A stretch of 64,000 nucleotides of DNA, from contig JAVHKY010000030.1 in NCBI GenBank assembly GCA_035079385.1, positions 6,983,001 through 7,047,000 of the forward strand, written 5' to 3'. The stretch comes from Aspidiotus rigidus (lineage: Eukaryota; Arthropoda; Insecta; Hemiptera; Diaspididae). Position 1 is the first letter of the stretch, and every line of letters starts with the position of its first letter. The notes under the pieces were generated by a model. That model was not told the DNA's origin, made no database searches, and saw nothing but the letters and a program-made list of their open reading frames with translations. Below, in pieces: positions 49,158-59,135 of the stretch. The position numbers were made by a program, and so were the translations under genes.

Positions 49158-49693
49158 TAGAGCTCGGATTTTTCGGTTGTAAAAACATTGAAAATCGGTT
49201 TAAGAAATCTCATTTTCGGTTTTATTCGGTAAAATAGAAAAAAAATTAAAAATGATACAAATTTTTCTGAAATTTTGACATTTTTACAAAAACTGCTTAT
49301 TGAAGAGCACGACAATATGCTTTTCGAGGTTATCTTGTGTGAAAGAGTGTCTTCTGTCCATAAGAATATATATTTACAATTGGAGAACAAACGTTCTACG
49401 TCGACTGGAGTAGATGAGTAATACAGTTTTTTTCATCTTTTGCATCGTTTCTGGACTTCCATTTCTCAAAATTGTTCGCTATGTACTTTTTCTACTATTT
49501 TGATAAATTTCACCATTTCAGTCATTTTCGGTTTTATGCTTGTTTTCGGTACTTGAAAAGGTTTTCGGTTTTTTTCGGTTAAATAAAATTTTTTTCATGT
49601 GTCCCTACCACTATGAAACGTACTCCTATTTCATTTCTACTGATCTGCCCGTTAGCAAACTCATTCGACAAAAACCGAGGAATCCTAGCTCTA
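49158..49693. mobile_element. Non-autonomous hAT-like element (536 bp)
   Basis: The ends are inverted: TAGAGCTCGGATTTTTCGGT on the left and the complement of TAGAGCTAGGATTCCTCGGT on the right. They are flanked by identical 8-bp sequences CTCATGAG (49150-49157 and 49694-49701). An 8-bp duplication and a TAGAG-type terminus are characteristic of hAT elements. Subterminal regions carry many TTTTCGGTT words on both sides (for example 49185-49230 and 49525-49580), as expected for hAT transposase-binding motifs. No transposase ORF is present. Confidence 0.82.
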
Positions 49694-49701
49694 CTCATGA
49701 G

Positions 49702-52700
49702 CAAAAGGAGCGGGAAGTTGCTGAGATCGACGAGCTGTAATTTGTTTCACTTTCCCACGAACAAAATTTAGTATTTCGAAGGACTAGCGAGAAATTTGAC
49801 TCTTCTGAAGCCATTCCTTGGTTACGTCTTTACCAGCTGTGATCAATGTACAACGACGAGAAACCCTGTCAAATTGTACTATGGAAAGACGATAAACTTG
49901 CATTCAAACATCTCAAATTGCTGAATTTAGGAGCTTTCGACTTCCCCAATCTCATTTTTGTAGATGATCTGTTCCTCTCACAATCATCTGAGCCCTACTT
50001 AGTTCAACTGAACTGGAAGGAAATCTGGAACATGAATGAGTCTATACGATGCAATTTAAGCTCGAAGAGATTTTCTCAATCTGAGAACATTCCATTGGTA
50101 TCTTTTCCGTTTCATATTGCTTTGCTTCTCAGCTAAGCATTCTAGCCAATTCTTCTCATCTTTCATACCCCGCTTTTACAATATAGTGGATTCATTCACT
50201 ACAAAAAGATTTTTGGAGACGTGCGATGCATCCTTTTTCTGATGACGAATGATTTGTAGGCGCTTTCACAAAATAAACTGAAGGTATTATATTCTCAAAT
50301 ATTACAATGCATCTCTCAAACGAATACAATTTTGCTCGTCACACGGCACAATTTCAACGAATTTTTTTCATTTTTTATTCAAACGAAGGAAAAAATACCA
50401 GAATTTCGAACAAATTATTCTGTACCGTATGATGACGATACAGGGTGACGTCGAGACGCTATTAGGTACAAGGCGGTGAAAACGCATCACGTTGTCGAAG
50501 AATAATAATTTACATTTCCTGGTGCGTGATGACGAAACAAAAGAGGAGTCAATTTCGTTTTTTACGCTCTATTGTATGTCTCCAATGGTGTAGTGTAATT
50601 TCGTATCGTGTTTATTTTATGCACAAAAGCTTCTGTTCGATACAAGACCTTATACATAAAAATTCCCGACCGTCGTTGATTGACGCAAATTTTTATGCTG
50701 ATTGAAAACAAATGCCCTCGCAATAAACGAATCAAAAAAAGAACAACGTGACGAAAATGGTCTTCTGCGTTCCGAAAGTAATGATCATTTGTGGAAATTA
50801 GATTCAACGATTTACAACGAGTCATCATCGATGACGCTCATGCAGCGACTTGTAAATACGTACGTCAATCCTACAATCACGGGGCGACACGTCGTGGGAG
50901 GAATAGGAACTGTAAAAAGATTCTTTGTAACAAACGAAAGCGATCGTTGTAATCTTCACTCGCAGTTATTATTAAGAGATCGATTTGTTCTGAAATAATG
51001 GACGTGGAGCCACCCGGGTGCATTTAAAATACAAATACATGAGTTGTTTACAACTGCTACTATGGCTTCAATACTCAAAATTCCCTTTTTGGCACTTCTT
51101 TACTTCTTGATCTCATAGCAGAAAACACTTTCTTGACACGTGCTTATTTTTCCATCCATTTCGATAAACGAGAAAGCAGGTTTCGAATGCAAGATGACAA
51201 ACTGAAACAATTGAAAATGAGCATTCCTTGGAACAGACCCATCTCGCACTACTCTCCATTTTATTGCCTTTATACAGAAATATCAAGCCTCACACCTGCC
51301 CATATTCCTCTCAAATACCTACAGACCATCAAACCTCATCAAATAGATCCAATTTTACGACAGGAATACTCCAAGGAGTTAGCAGAAGCGGTATTTTTAA
51401 CTCCTTGGGGTATCCCTCTCTCAGCATGTCTAACCGTAAACTAGACAGAACCTCATCAAACTAAAACATATCAGCCTATTCAATTTATTCTAAGGCGCAT
51501 ACACCCAAAACAAAAAAACTTCCATATATTCATTGCCTTCATCTGTCTTTGTATAGAATAATAAATTTAATATGTCAATAGTCAATGTCTACAGTCAGGG
51601 TCGTAAAATAAGAATGAATAAGAAAATTGGTATTTCCTCATCAGAGGCAAAATTGTGAGACGAATTTCACGATCGCTGTCGTTTTACCATCCTGATCATA
51701 CACGGAAAATCCTAATTGTCATTGAACTAAAAGTTGATACGAAAACAATACTTATAAAATAGCCATGCGTTGCACGATTCCCAACCGTAATCTACATACA
51801 AGTAATATAATTCGTTAATCAAATTCTCTTGACACTCGAGTACAAAGTTTCCAATCTATAAATAACTTTACACGAAATCATCGACTCTCCACTGACCTTT
51901 GGAGCTTGTTTATGACACGCTGCACCTCGAGAATTTCTCATTCAAAATTAACGAAATTCAAATCATAATGCTCGTGTTGACGTCTGGGTCCCTGAGTATA
52001 TGAAGACTAGACAGTTATTTACCGATAAGAACAGCGACCTCTAGACAACCTGTTGAAATCTACGAACGACGAAAGAAAATATTTTCAATTCCTTCGGGGC
52101 AAACATTTTTCGATCTCTACAGGTAAATTCGATCAGAATTAAGTTTCCCGTAAGTCACGCGGAGAATAATCTTGAATAGTATGTTGAAAAATGCGTACAG
52201 TTCTATTTCGTATTCTTCGCAAATCTTACATCGCGCTCATATTCGACGTCGGAAAAGAGGTAAGCTAAATCCTTCACTTGTTTGAAAAGAAATCACGCGC
52301 AACTGTCTACGTGAACCAACCGTCATCGCGCGATATTCCATCTTTTTCTTTCCATTCGCGATTACGTTGGATAATTTGAGCAAATATTAGATGACAGAAT
52401 CTATTTTGTACATCGTCATCCCTTCGATTGCGGTATTGAGTGGCTTGAAAGGAGACACAAAAATGTACATTCGTATTTGAGAAAGTAAATTATGATAAAA
52501 TTAGTAGACAAAAAATTATATCCCAGTAAAACAAAAAAGAAAATGATTGCTACTCAAACTAAGAGGAATAAAAAGTTAAAACAACCTCTTGTCCAAACAA
52601 TTCACGCAGCAGGAAATGGTTAAACTTACATTTTGAGGTGTCTAAAACTATCATCGAGACTTGGTTTTTATGACGAATTCAACTATTTTTAAGGCAAACT

Positions 52701-53020
52701 TGTATGAACATCTTCAATAGAGACTTCGTTAAACTAAACGGACTCCTCCCTTCAAATACAGGGTAACAACTGGATCCAAATTTGCCGAATTCATGACTTT
52801 TTCGATGACCTTTTTTGAAGCGATGATATTACTTACGTTACGAACAGTGAAAACATGAACTAATTCGTAAGTGGTGTTCAATTTTTTAATTCGTTCTCAG
52901 AGGAATTGAAGAGAATTCATAATTTTTCGGGAAATATTAACTGAATAAAATATGTACGGTAACCTAGATTCATGACTTTTTCAAGACTTTCATGACCGGT
53001 AGACACTCCGAAATATGATC
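49702..53020. other. Non-coding stretch, no gene recognised
   Basis: ORFs of 96-103 codons at 49846-50136, 50702-50998 and 51133-51444 (plus) show no recognisable motif or splice context. A near-duplicate phrase CATGACTTTTTC occurs at about 52791 and 52972. Confidence 0.4.
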
Positions 53021-53029
53021 GATATTTAT

Positions 53030-53620
53030 AACTCATACCTCCAAGAACGGTTATTCCGAGTCAACATTGAAAATGAGAAATGCATTTGGTTTCCAATATT
53101 AGCCACAGTTCTTCAAGGGAGTGTATTTGGGTCGCTGCTCTACCTAATTCATCAATTAATATAACAACTTGCTATGTTCGCGGACGATACGGTTACTCCA
53201 GCAGTCTCCGGAAACTACCAAGAAGCTGCAGTTAACCTACAGAGAAGTACACCCTCCTCTGGACACATCACTGCATGGAGAATCAAAATAAACAACTAAG
53301 TCCAAACTCATCGTCTTCACGCTACGTCTTTACAGCTGCATTCCTATAAAAATCGGTAACCACATAATTCCCAAGGTTGACTCAACGAAATATTTCGGAA
53401 TAAAATTTCCCTGGATTTGAAATTGAACTGGAGGGAGCATATACGGCTAAAAAGACTCTAGATAAAAGATAAAATACGAAAGCTCCATCGGCTGTTAGGG
53501 AAACGACCAAAAATGTCCCTAGACACCAGAGGCACAGCCTATACTACCTTAATTAAACCAGTATGGACGTATGGATTAGCAGCCTGGGGCAGTGCCAGCA
53601 ACTCTACCTTATTTTCCTTC
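53030..53620 (+). pseudogene. Jockey-type LINE reverse transcriptase fragment
   Basis: The plus strand reads YNSYLQERLFRVNIENE, then VLQGSVFGSLLYLIH (the GVPQGSVLGPLLY block). The intact catalytic box FADDT lies at 53177-53191. IIPKVDSTKYFGIKF, WREHIRLKRLQIKDKIRKL and LIKPVWTYGLAAWGSASNS follow. This is the standard Jockey order from palm to thumb. Frameshifts occur near 53160 and 53410. The fragment lacks the endonuclease, the N-terminal RT and the 3' end, so it is a small internal remnant. Confidence 0.85.
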
Positions 53621-53989
53621 ATATCAACTTCTTTTTTCCGTTTTGTTCATTATTGGCTACATTATACGTATTACTTAATCGTTTTCGTTTCCAAAAGCAA
53701 TTAAATTTCGTTTTCCAAAATGAGCACATTTTCAAAACTCTCTAAGTATTATTTTGATTCACTTTTCCACACCCGGATACTCCCTTCCCTCCCGCTTCAA
53801 TGAATGGAATATCAGTCAAAAATTTTCAATCATCAAACATGAAAGAAAAAAAATAAAAATAAAATCATTTGTTAACAACGGCAAAATGACATCTTTTTCC
53901 GATACAAGTTCATTTTCGAAACTTGCCAAGCATTATTTTTTATTCAATCTCGTGTATTGATAATACACAACATACAACCCCCTCCCCTT

Positions 53990-54200
53990 TCTAAGAAAGA
54001 AACATTTTTCGCGCACAAAAAATACATACTTACGTACATACATACGTATCTATGAATTTGAGCACGGCCGTGATTTGAGCCAATGTTGAAATCGTAATCC
54101 ACACAAACTGAAACGCCGAAAAAAAATCCCAAACCAAAAATTCCACCTCGTGCAAGACTGCAATACCTCTTGAAGTCGGTAACTGGGAAAAAAGCGGGAA
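53990..54200 (+). repeat. Unclassified dispersed repeat, copy A
   Basis: It shares with 59230-59345 the blocks TACGTATCTATGAATTTGAG and ACCAAAAATTCC...AATACCTC...AAGTCGGT in the same order and orientation. The two copies bracket the nested MULE region about 5.2 kb apart. Confidence 0.6.
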
Positions 54201-54699
54201 CAAGGGTAAATCGGCAACTTAAAAAAGTGTACTAAACTGATTGATAAAAAAATTTACAGGCATGGGAGCGATCACAACTGACGTCACAGGTATCAAATCT
54301 GTCAAAAAAGTACCGGTATGCGATCTGCTCGCTAAATTTGAACAATATTTGAATAATGAGCCATATACAAGGAACTAGGGGGTTTGTTTTTCCAAATTAA
54401 GATCCTTCTTAACAATGGATATTGGAAAAATTGATCAATTTGTGAAAGACTATCATTTCTTATGGGAAATTGCGTGTAAAACAAAAGTAAACAACAAATG
54501 AAGGAAATTTAGCGAGCAGATTGCATAGTGACACTAGTGACGTGCAGGTAAATGCTCCTACCGCAAACTTTGCAGTGGCGGCGGAGAAATTGCAAGCTTT
54601 GCGGCTCTGTGAGAAACAGCCTGACTTATTATTTTTTTTCTTCGTGTTTTGGTGGGTAGACCTACTAAGTCTCTGTGATATCCACAAAACTTGATTTAA

Positions 54700-55633
54700 A
54701 TTGTTCGCAAGTGTTCAGTTGCGTCCAATAAATCAATGTAATAATGTTCGAGTTGCGTCCCATTAAAATCGCAAAAATATGATGACATGATAGCAGTGAA
54801 TGAAATAAACCTGAGAGGTTCATACTGTGCATTAATAAAAATAAGAAAAATTGACATAAGTATTATGCGCCCGATTGCGTCCGAGAACTCTGCGTACTGT
54901 TGCGTATGTTTTTTTTTTTTTTTTTTTTTTTGGGGGGGGGGTTGGAATTTGAGTGCGAGCGATACAACGTATTCATAACGCGTCCATCCACCGTCGTAGT
55001 CTTTCATGTGTTGTGCGATGATTGCGTGTTTTGGATAAGCGATCACTTTAGCCAGGTCCCGCATTTTAAGATATGCCAAGTTCTGCACTTCCAGTAGAGC
55101 ATCTATGAAACAGAATATGTGCGGATGTGAGAGATAGAACATACCATTTACTTTAATTTGGAAAGCTTCACATGCGTTCGTGGTCGTGACGCACTTATAA
55201 TCGTAGGCAGTCCACATCGTGGGAGGAAAGTGACTGTGATAGCCATCCACAACGTATGTATTATTATGGACATAGTCTGCAAATTGAAGAATGCGATCAC
55301 CGGTTGGTAATCTGGTCATGAAGTCATCGAGAACACAATCATGTACGTCTGCAGATTTCAACCGAAGAAGGTGCTTAGAAATTCTCCACCACCAGTGCGT
55401 GTTTTTTACACGCGTTCAAGTCCCAATGACTGGATCTTCCGGAACCAGGATTGTCCGAGATGAAATCCGCAACCGTGAATTTCACTGAGTGGCCACACTT
55501 TTCGGACAGCAGAATGTATGACCCGTTCAAAGTCAGCAAAAACGATGGGTGGGCTGTAGTCTCCAGGTAGGTATGAACGAAGATGCCAGAGGGTTGCTTC
55601 ATATATTGATTCTAGTTTGTTTGTAGTAAACAA
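54700..55633 (-). pseudogene. Outer MULE transposase, 5'-truncated and frameshifted
   Basis: On the minus strand, 55633-55406 reads IYEATLWHLRSYL, then VFADFERVIHSAVRKVWP, then EIHGCGFHLGQSWFRKIQSL. This is the second Asp and the C..H block of the MULE DDE domain. After a frameshift at 55365-55405 the 221-codon ORF reads TMWTAYDYKCVTTTNACEAF (the W..Y......RTNNxVEG block, catalytic Glu kept) and YLSHPHIFCFIDAL. The first catalytic Asp is missing. A C10-A23 tract (54909-54941) interrupts the C-terminal part. It lies between inverted copies of a GGGACGCAA-type terminal repeat and is unrelated in sequence to the inner MULE, which is on the opposite strand. Confidence 0.85.
54909..54941 (-). repeat. 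Compound C10-A23 tract inside the outer MULE
   Basis: On the plus strand there are 23 T residues followed by 10 G residues. Read with the outer transposase (minus), it is C10 then A23. It adds a Pro/Lys homopolymer to the ORF and probably arose by insertion or slippage. Confidence 0.9.
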
Positions 55634-55708
55634 TCATTATACACAAATAGGATTCTTATAGGTTCGTTTCAGTGAACAATTTCTCACTTTCAATGGGACG
55701 GAACTATA

Positions 55709-55717
55709 ATATCTTAT
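55709..55717 (+). repeat. Target site duplication of inner MULE, left copy
   Basis: ATATCTTAT, identical to 57920-57928. Nine bases is the usual MULE target duplication. Confidence 0.85.
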
Positions 55718-55724
55718 CGATGTG

Positions 55725-55797
55725 GTTATTCGGAGGTACTGTACCGCCGCAGAAAAAATTATTCGGAGGTACTCTATAATTTAGGAAAAATCATGTA
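55725..55797 (+). repeat. Inner MULE left terminal inverted repeat
   Basis: 73 bp, starting GTTATTCGGAGGTACTGTAC. It contains a direct repeat of TTATTCGGAGGTACT (at 55726 and 55759), so each TIR has two copies of a probable transposase-binding word. Confidence 0.92.
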
Positions 55798-55948
55798 ATA
55801 AAAGGTATTAGGTACTCATCGATGATATCAGTGAACTCGTGGGCCTATTCAACCCGACGATTGCAGTGCGCTTCAAAAGTTTCTGGAAGGTGTCGAAGAA
55901 GAGAGGGGTACTGTTGACTACACACTTGACGTTGATGGGCAAGTTTCC

Positions 55949-57730
55949 ATGCTCTTTGTGTCATCCTACAAAATGCGCAAATTTTTCCTCGAGTCGTCTT
56001 GTACAGCGATCCAAGTTGACACATCTTTCGACTTTGATACATCAAAATATAAGGTGTGTGCGTTCTGTTACCTGAATGTAACAACCAATAAAAGTGAATT
56101 ATGCGCGTTAGCGTTTCTTGCGCAGGAGACAGCTACAACTTTCAAGTCGGCATTTCAGTGCTTCAAATCCATCTGTTCTCAGTTACCTGCCATATTCTTA
56201 GTTGACAAAGACTTCACTGAAATAACCGTTCTGAAAGAAGTATTCGTAGATGCCACCATTTTATTGTGTAACTTCCACGTGATCAAATATCTCAAAAATT
56301 TGATTTCTACTGCACTGGTGACTGTTGAAAGGAAGAGTGATCTGATGGACAAATTTAAACGTGCAATATATGCTACATCGCAAGACGATTATGAGGAAAG
56401 AAAGAATACGTTTCTGGTATCTGCGCAAGATGTCCAAGTCCGAGCGAATAAGCAGTACGTTTCATTGAAGGATCAATTCCTGAATAACTGGGACTCATGT
56501 CAGGAGATGTGGGTTGCTTTTCATCGAAAGAAGTTGCCGACGCTTGGCGATAATACTAACAATCGGGTAGAGAGGTCCTTCTGGACGTTGAAATTGAGCA
56601 TCCAAACAAAATTTCCATCTCTTCCCTCGATCCAGATGAGTGTAATTCACCTTGTTTCTTTCTGCGAGGAGCGAGTTACTGAAGCTGTAAACCAAGCTAA
56701 TTTCAAGTCTCTGAAAATCTATGATCCTGATCCCGAGATCAGTGCTTTAAACGAAGAAGCATCCCTAATGCTGAATTCACGTGGCTGTATACTGTACCAT
56801 AAAAGTCTGAAAGCGCTGCAAATACATTGGGAGAAACTGTCCATCGAAGCTGACGGCATTCTCGAAAGGTTCAGTGCAGATGATGAGAAACTCTATATTT
56901 CTACCTATACGAAGTGTGACTGCACATTTCATTGCCAAAACCAAACTCCGTGTCGGCACATTCTTTTCAAGAGGCAGCAGACTCACCTACCCAGTTTTGA
57001 ACTGTCACTTTTTCACCCACGATACCATAAGAACGGCGATCACTTGTCACCTCCACCTCCGGTTTCCCGTCCAGAAATACAACCGGAGGAGTGCATCGAT
57101 ACCGTACCAGTACTGAGCAGTCGACAGAAATATAACAAGATATTCCCTGTATGTCATAGTCTTGCAAGTCTCATCGCAGGTCACGGCACAAACCAATTCC
57201 ACGGGTATTTACTGGCAATGAAAAGTCTTGAAGAAGTAGTAAGACGTGGAGGAAAGTTACAGTTTCCAACTGAACAAGAGACGATTGCTCAAGAAATGGA
57301 GTATCATCAGGAACCAGTGCCACATGAGGAAGCAGAGGAAGGTAGTGAATCTCAAATTATTTTTCCAGCCGTCTCACCTCCTCCCGATGATACTGGGACC
57401 AGTAGATTTGCAGACCTCAAATTCAAGTCAAAACTGAAAGCCCGCGGAAGACCGAAACGCAGCGTGCGTCAACTTGTCTCGTTCAATAGATCAGTTGCAG
57501 ACCGAGGCTCGCAGATTCAGCAGAAGAAGCAGCGAAAACGAAAGAACACGGAGTCTCTTGATAGACGAAGCTACTTAAAGAAGAAGAAGCTATGTGATCA
57601 AAAGTGTCCTCCATGTGATATGCCCGTAAATCACGGTGACGTCGATGTCATTGCAACAGCGTGCTGTTCTACTTTAATTCATGACGACTGCTTAGTGGAC
57701 TTTGAATTGTGTCCTGACTGCGAGAAGTAG
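55949..57730 (+). CDS. MULE transposase with SWIM finger, AT-hook and C-terminal RING-like motif
   Basis: This is a 593-codon uninterrupted ORF. It resembles the MULE-derived family that includes ZSWIM1/ZSWIM3-like proteins. A DDE triad is visible: Asp24 (IQVDTSFDFD), Asp86 (FLVDKDFTE) and Glu208 (NNRVERSFW), with the C-N-F-H pair (107-110) typical of MULEs. A SWIM zinc finger, CDC...CRH, lies at 323-337. An acidic/Pro linker follows, then RGRPKR (about 497-503, AT-hook-like), a Lys/Arg-rich segment, and a C-terminal Cys/His cluster with C553/C556, C572/C573, H578/C581 and C588/C591 (RING-like). It likely acts in the nucleus, cutting the flanking TIRs. The frame stays open upstream to 55835 with family-like sequence but no ATG; an ATG at 55822 lies in another frame. 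The true start therefore needs a frameshift or a splice, or the N-terminus is truncated. Confidence 0.9.
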   Translation: MLFVSSYKMRKFFLESSCTAIQVDTSFDFDTSKYKVCAFCYLNVTTNKSELCALAFLAQETATTFKSAFQCFKSICSQLPAIFLVDKDFTEITVLKEVFVDATILLCNFHVIKYLKNLISTALVTVERKSDLMDKFKRAIYATSQDDYEERKNTFLVSAQDVQVRANKQYVSLKDQFLNNWDSCQEMWVAFHRKKLPTLGDNTNNRVERSFWTLKLSIQTKFPSLPSIQMSVIHLVSFCEERVTEAVNQANFKSLKIYDPDPEISALNEEASLMLNSRGCILYHKSLKALQIHWEKLSIEADGILERFSADDEKLYISTYTKCDCTFHCQNQTPCRHILFKRQQTHLPSFELSLFHPRYHKNGDHLSPPPPVSRPEIQPEECIDTVPVLSSRQKYNKIFPVCHSLASLIAGHGTNQFHGYLLAMKSLEEVVRRGGKLQFPTEQETIAQEMEYHQEPVPHEEAEEGSESQIIFPAVSPPPDDTGTSRFADLKFKSKLKARGRPKRSVRQLVSFNRSVADRGSQIQQKKQRKRKNTESLDRRSYLKKKKLCDQKCPPCDMPVNHGDVDVIATACCSTLIHDDCLVDFELCPDCEK

Positions 57731-57839
57731 TATGTCTATACGTACTTGAAATTTTTTGTAAGTAACCTACCTAGGTAATATTTCGTATATCTCTCAAACA
57801 TGTATATATAAGTACCTCAAACGTTTAAATTTTATAAAG

Positions 57840-57912
57840 TACATGATTTTTCCTAAATTATAGAGTACCTCCGAATAATTTTTTCTACGGCGGTACAGTA
57901 CCTCCGAATAAC
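57840..57912 (-). repeat. Inner MULE right terminal inverted repeat
   Basis: This is the reverse complement of 55725-55797 with a single C/T difference. It begins about 110 bp after the stop codon of the transposase ORF. Confidence 0.92.
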
Positions 57913-57919
57913 TCCATCC

Positions 57920-57928
57920 ATATCTTAT
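57920..57928 (+). repeat. Target site duplication of inner MULE, right copy
   Basis: ATATCTTAT, identical to 55709-55717. Confidence 0.85.
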
Positions 57929-57949
57929 TTGATTAATCGCCGGACGCAA

Positions 57950-58560
57950 TTACATCTCAATTTTTTTTTTGGCTGGGACGGAATTACTCCATCTCACATT
58001 ACAGACGGGACGCAATTGAATAACAGCCAAATTTCGCACTTGGTGAAATATCTTGAGAATGCCCCTATCAAAAGAGATAACGGGGTCTCCGTTAAAAAAA
58101 ATCATTCCCATTAGGCTATGCATGCTCTTTAGAGTATTGTTTCAGATTAGCATTTTCATGATTTCTCTTATAGTCATGGTCAATATCTATACCCTGAGAA
58201 ATTAGTTTCATTTGAGCACCAGTGAAATGCACTGCGCTACAAATGAAAAAAAAATTTAGGTCCTCCTTAAAACTCAAGACTTGCGAAAGTAGGTCTATTG
58301 CAAAACCTTCTGACTACATATTCAGAATTGATTTTCGATAGCTCACATCAAAATCTTCTGAAAATAAAATTAAAATAATGAAAATCACTTCTTCTTGGGG
58401 TTTTTGTTCTACTTCGTATTTGGTTCCCCATTTTTATTTTTTATTTTTGGGCATAATGAAGAGAATATTAGATACTTGATACGTATTGTAAATACAAGTG
58501 ATATTTTATGTGGGAAGAATATTCTTTTTTTTTTACATTTTTCCGTGATGAACTTTTACA
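57950..58560. other. Flank of the MULEs, no gene recognised
   Basis: It contains two more GGGACG(G/C)AATT words (about 57975 and 58007) that may belong to the outer MULE end. The rest is AT-rich non-coding sequence. Confidence 0.4.
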
Positions 58561-58562
58561 AT

Positions 58563-58695
58563 TAAAATAAAATAAAAGAGTTTGTTTTGGTTGCCACTTT
58601 TTATCTCTAATTTGTACTAAATTTCAAAACGTCGAAAACTTAGTACAAATTAAATAAAAAGTATCAACCGAAGCAAACTTTTTCATTTTATTTTA
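58563..58695. repeat. Long hairpin (foldback) of about 133 bp
   Basis: 58563-58620 pairs with 58640-58695: TTTAGTACAAATTA on one side against TAATTTGTACTAA-type sequence on the other, then ACTTTTTAT, GTTTG and TAAAATAAAA blocks. About 80 percent or more of positions pair, around a 19-nt loop. It could be a small palindromic MITE or a hairpin-RNA source. No TSD is clear. Confidence 0.7.
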
Positions 58696-58967
58696 TGTAT
58701 GTTATTGTCAACTCGCGGAAATTTGATGATAGTATCAAGAGCAAACATTTTTTCATGATTCTTGGAAATATTTTATTGAAATGACTCGCTGTCTGAACAA
58801 CTTTTGTATAGGAGACTACTGCTGTGTATTGTATTTTTGCGATCGCACGCGATGAGGATACACAATATAAAATATGTACATTCATGAAAATACGTTTTTA
58901 GTTATAAAGGTGTCCGACGAAGAACTCCATCTTCCACGCGGTGTTGTCAAGAATTTATCACTTTCGA

Positions 58968-58979
58968 GGGGGGGGGGGG
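58968..58979. repeat. G12 homopolymer run
   Basis: Twelve consecutive G residues. Confidence 0.9.
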
Positions 58980-59135
58980 CACCCTAAACGTTATTATTTT
59001 ATTAGTATGTAGCGCCCCCTCATTATATATACGTAGAACTATTTTGACTATAACTGTATAAACTTGGTCTTTGTGGTGTCCAGACAAAAATTCGTTTTTA
59101 CTCGTTCATTTTCGATAATTTACATTGAGAAACGT

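Larger units (their letters stand above)
55718..57919 (+). mobile_element. Apparently complete MULE (2.2 kb) with long TIRs and 9-bp TSD
   Basis: This element is bounded by an exact 9-bp duplication, ATATCTTAT. Its ends are long inverted repeats: 55725-55797 against 57840-57912, 73 bp with one mismatch, plus seven outermost bases that match partly. Inside is one long ORF on the plus strand. Excising it, with one duplication copy, rejoins the terminal repeat of the outer MULE, which independently supports both boundaries. The near-identical TIRs and the uninterrupted ORF indicate a fairly recent insertion, in contrast with almost everything else in the window. Confidence 0.93.
54719..57949 (-). 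mobile_element. Outer MULE, interrupted by a nested MULE
   Basis: The left end (54719-54765) contains TTGCGTCC and, about 30 bp inside, TTGCGTCCCATT. The reverse complement of this pair reappears at the right end as AATGGGACGGAACT (55692-55705) and GGACGCAA (57942-57949). These two right-end words are split by the 2.2-kb inner element; removing the inner element and one target copy restores a spacing close to the left end. Further GGGACG(G/C)AA words at about 57975 and 58007 suggest a second tandem module or a more distal end. No target duplication was found, so the exact limits are uncertain. Confidence 0.65.

Noticed and set aside
51133..51444. Overlapping ~100-codon ORFs, possible LINE RNase H or exon
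   Set aside because: No recognisable catalytic motifs or consistent frame; alternatives could not be separated from chance.
55949..57730. Host ZSWIM-type domesticated gene instead of a transposon
   Set aside because: The ORF lies between near-identical TIRs with an exact 9-bp TSD and inside another transposon, which fits a mobile element better than a conserved host gene.
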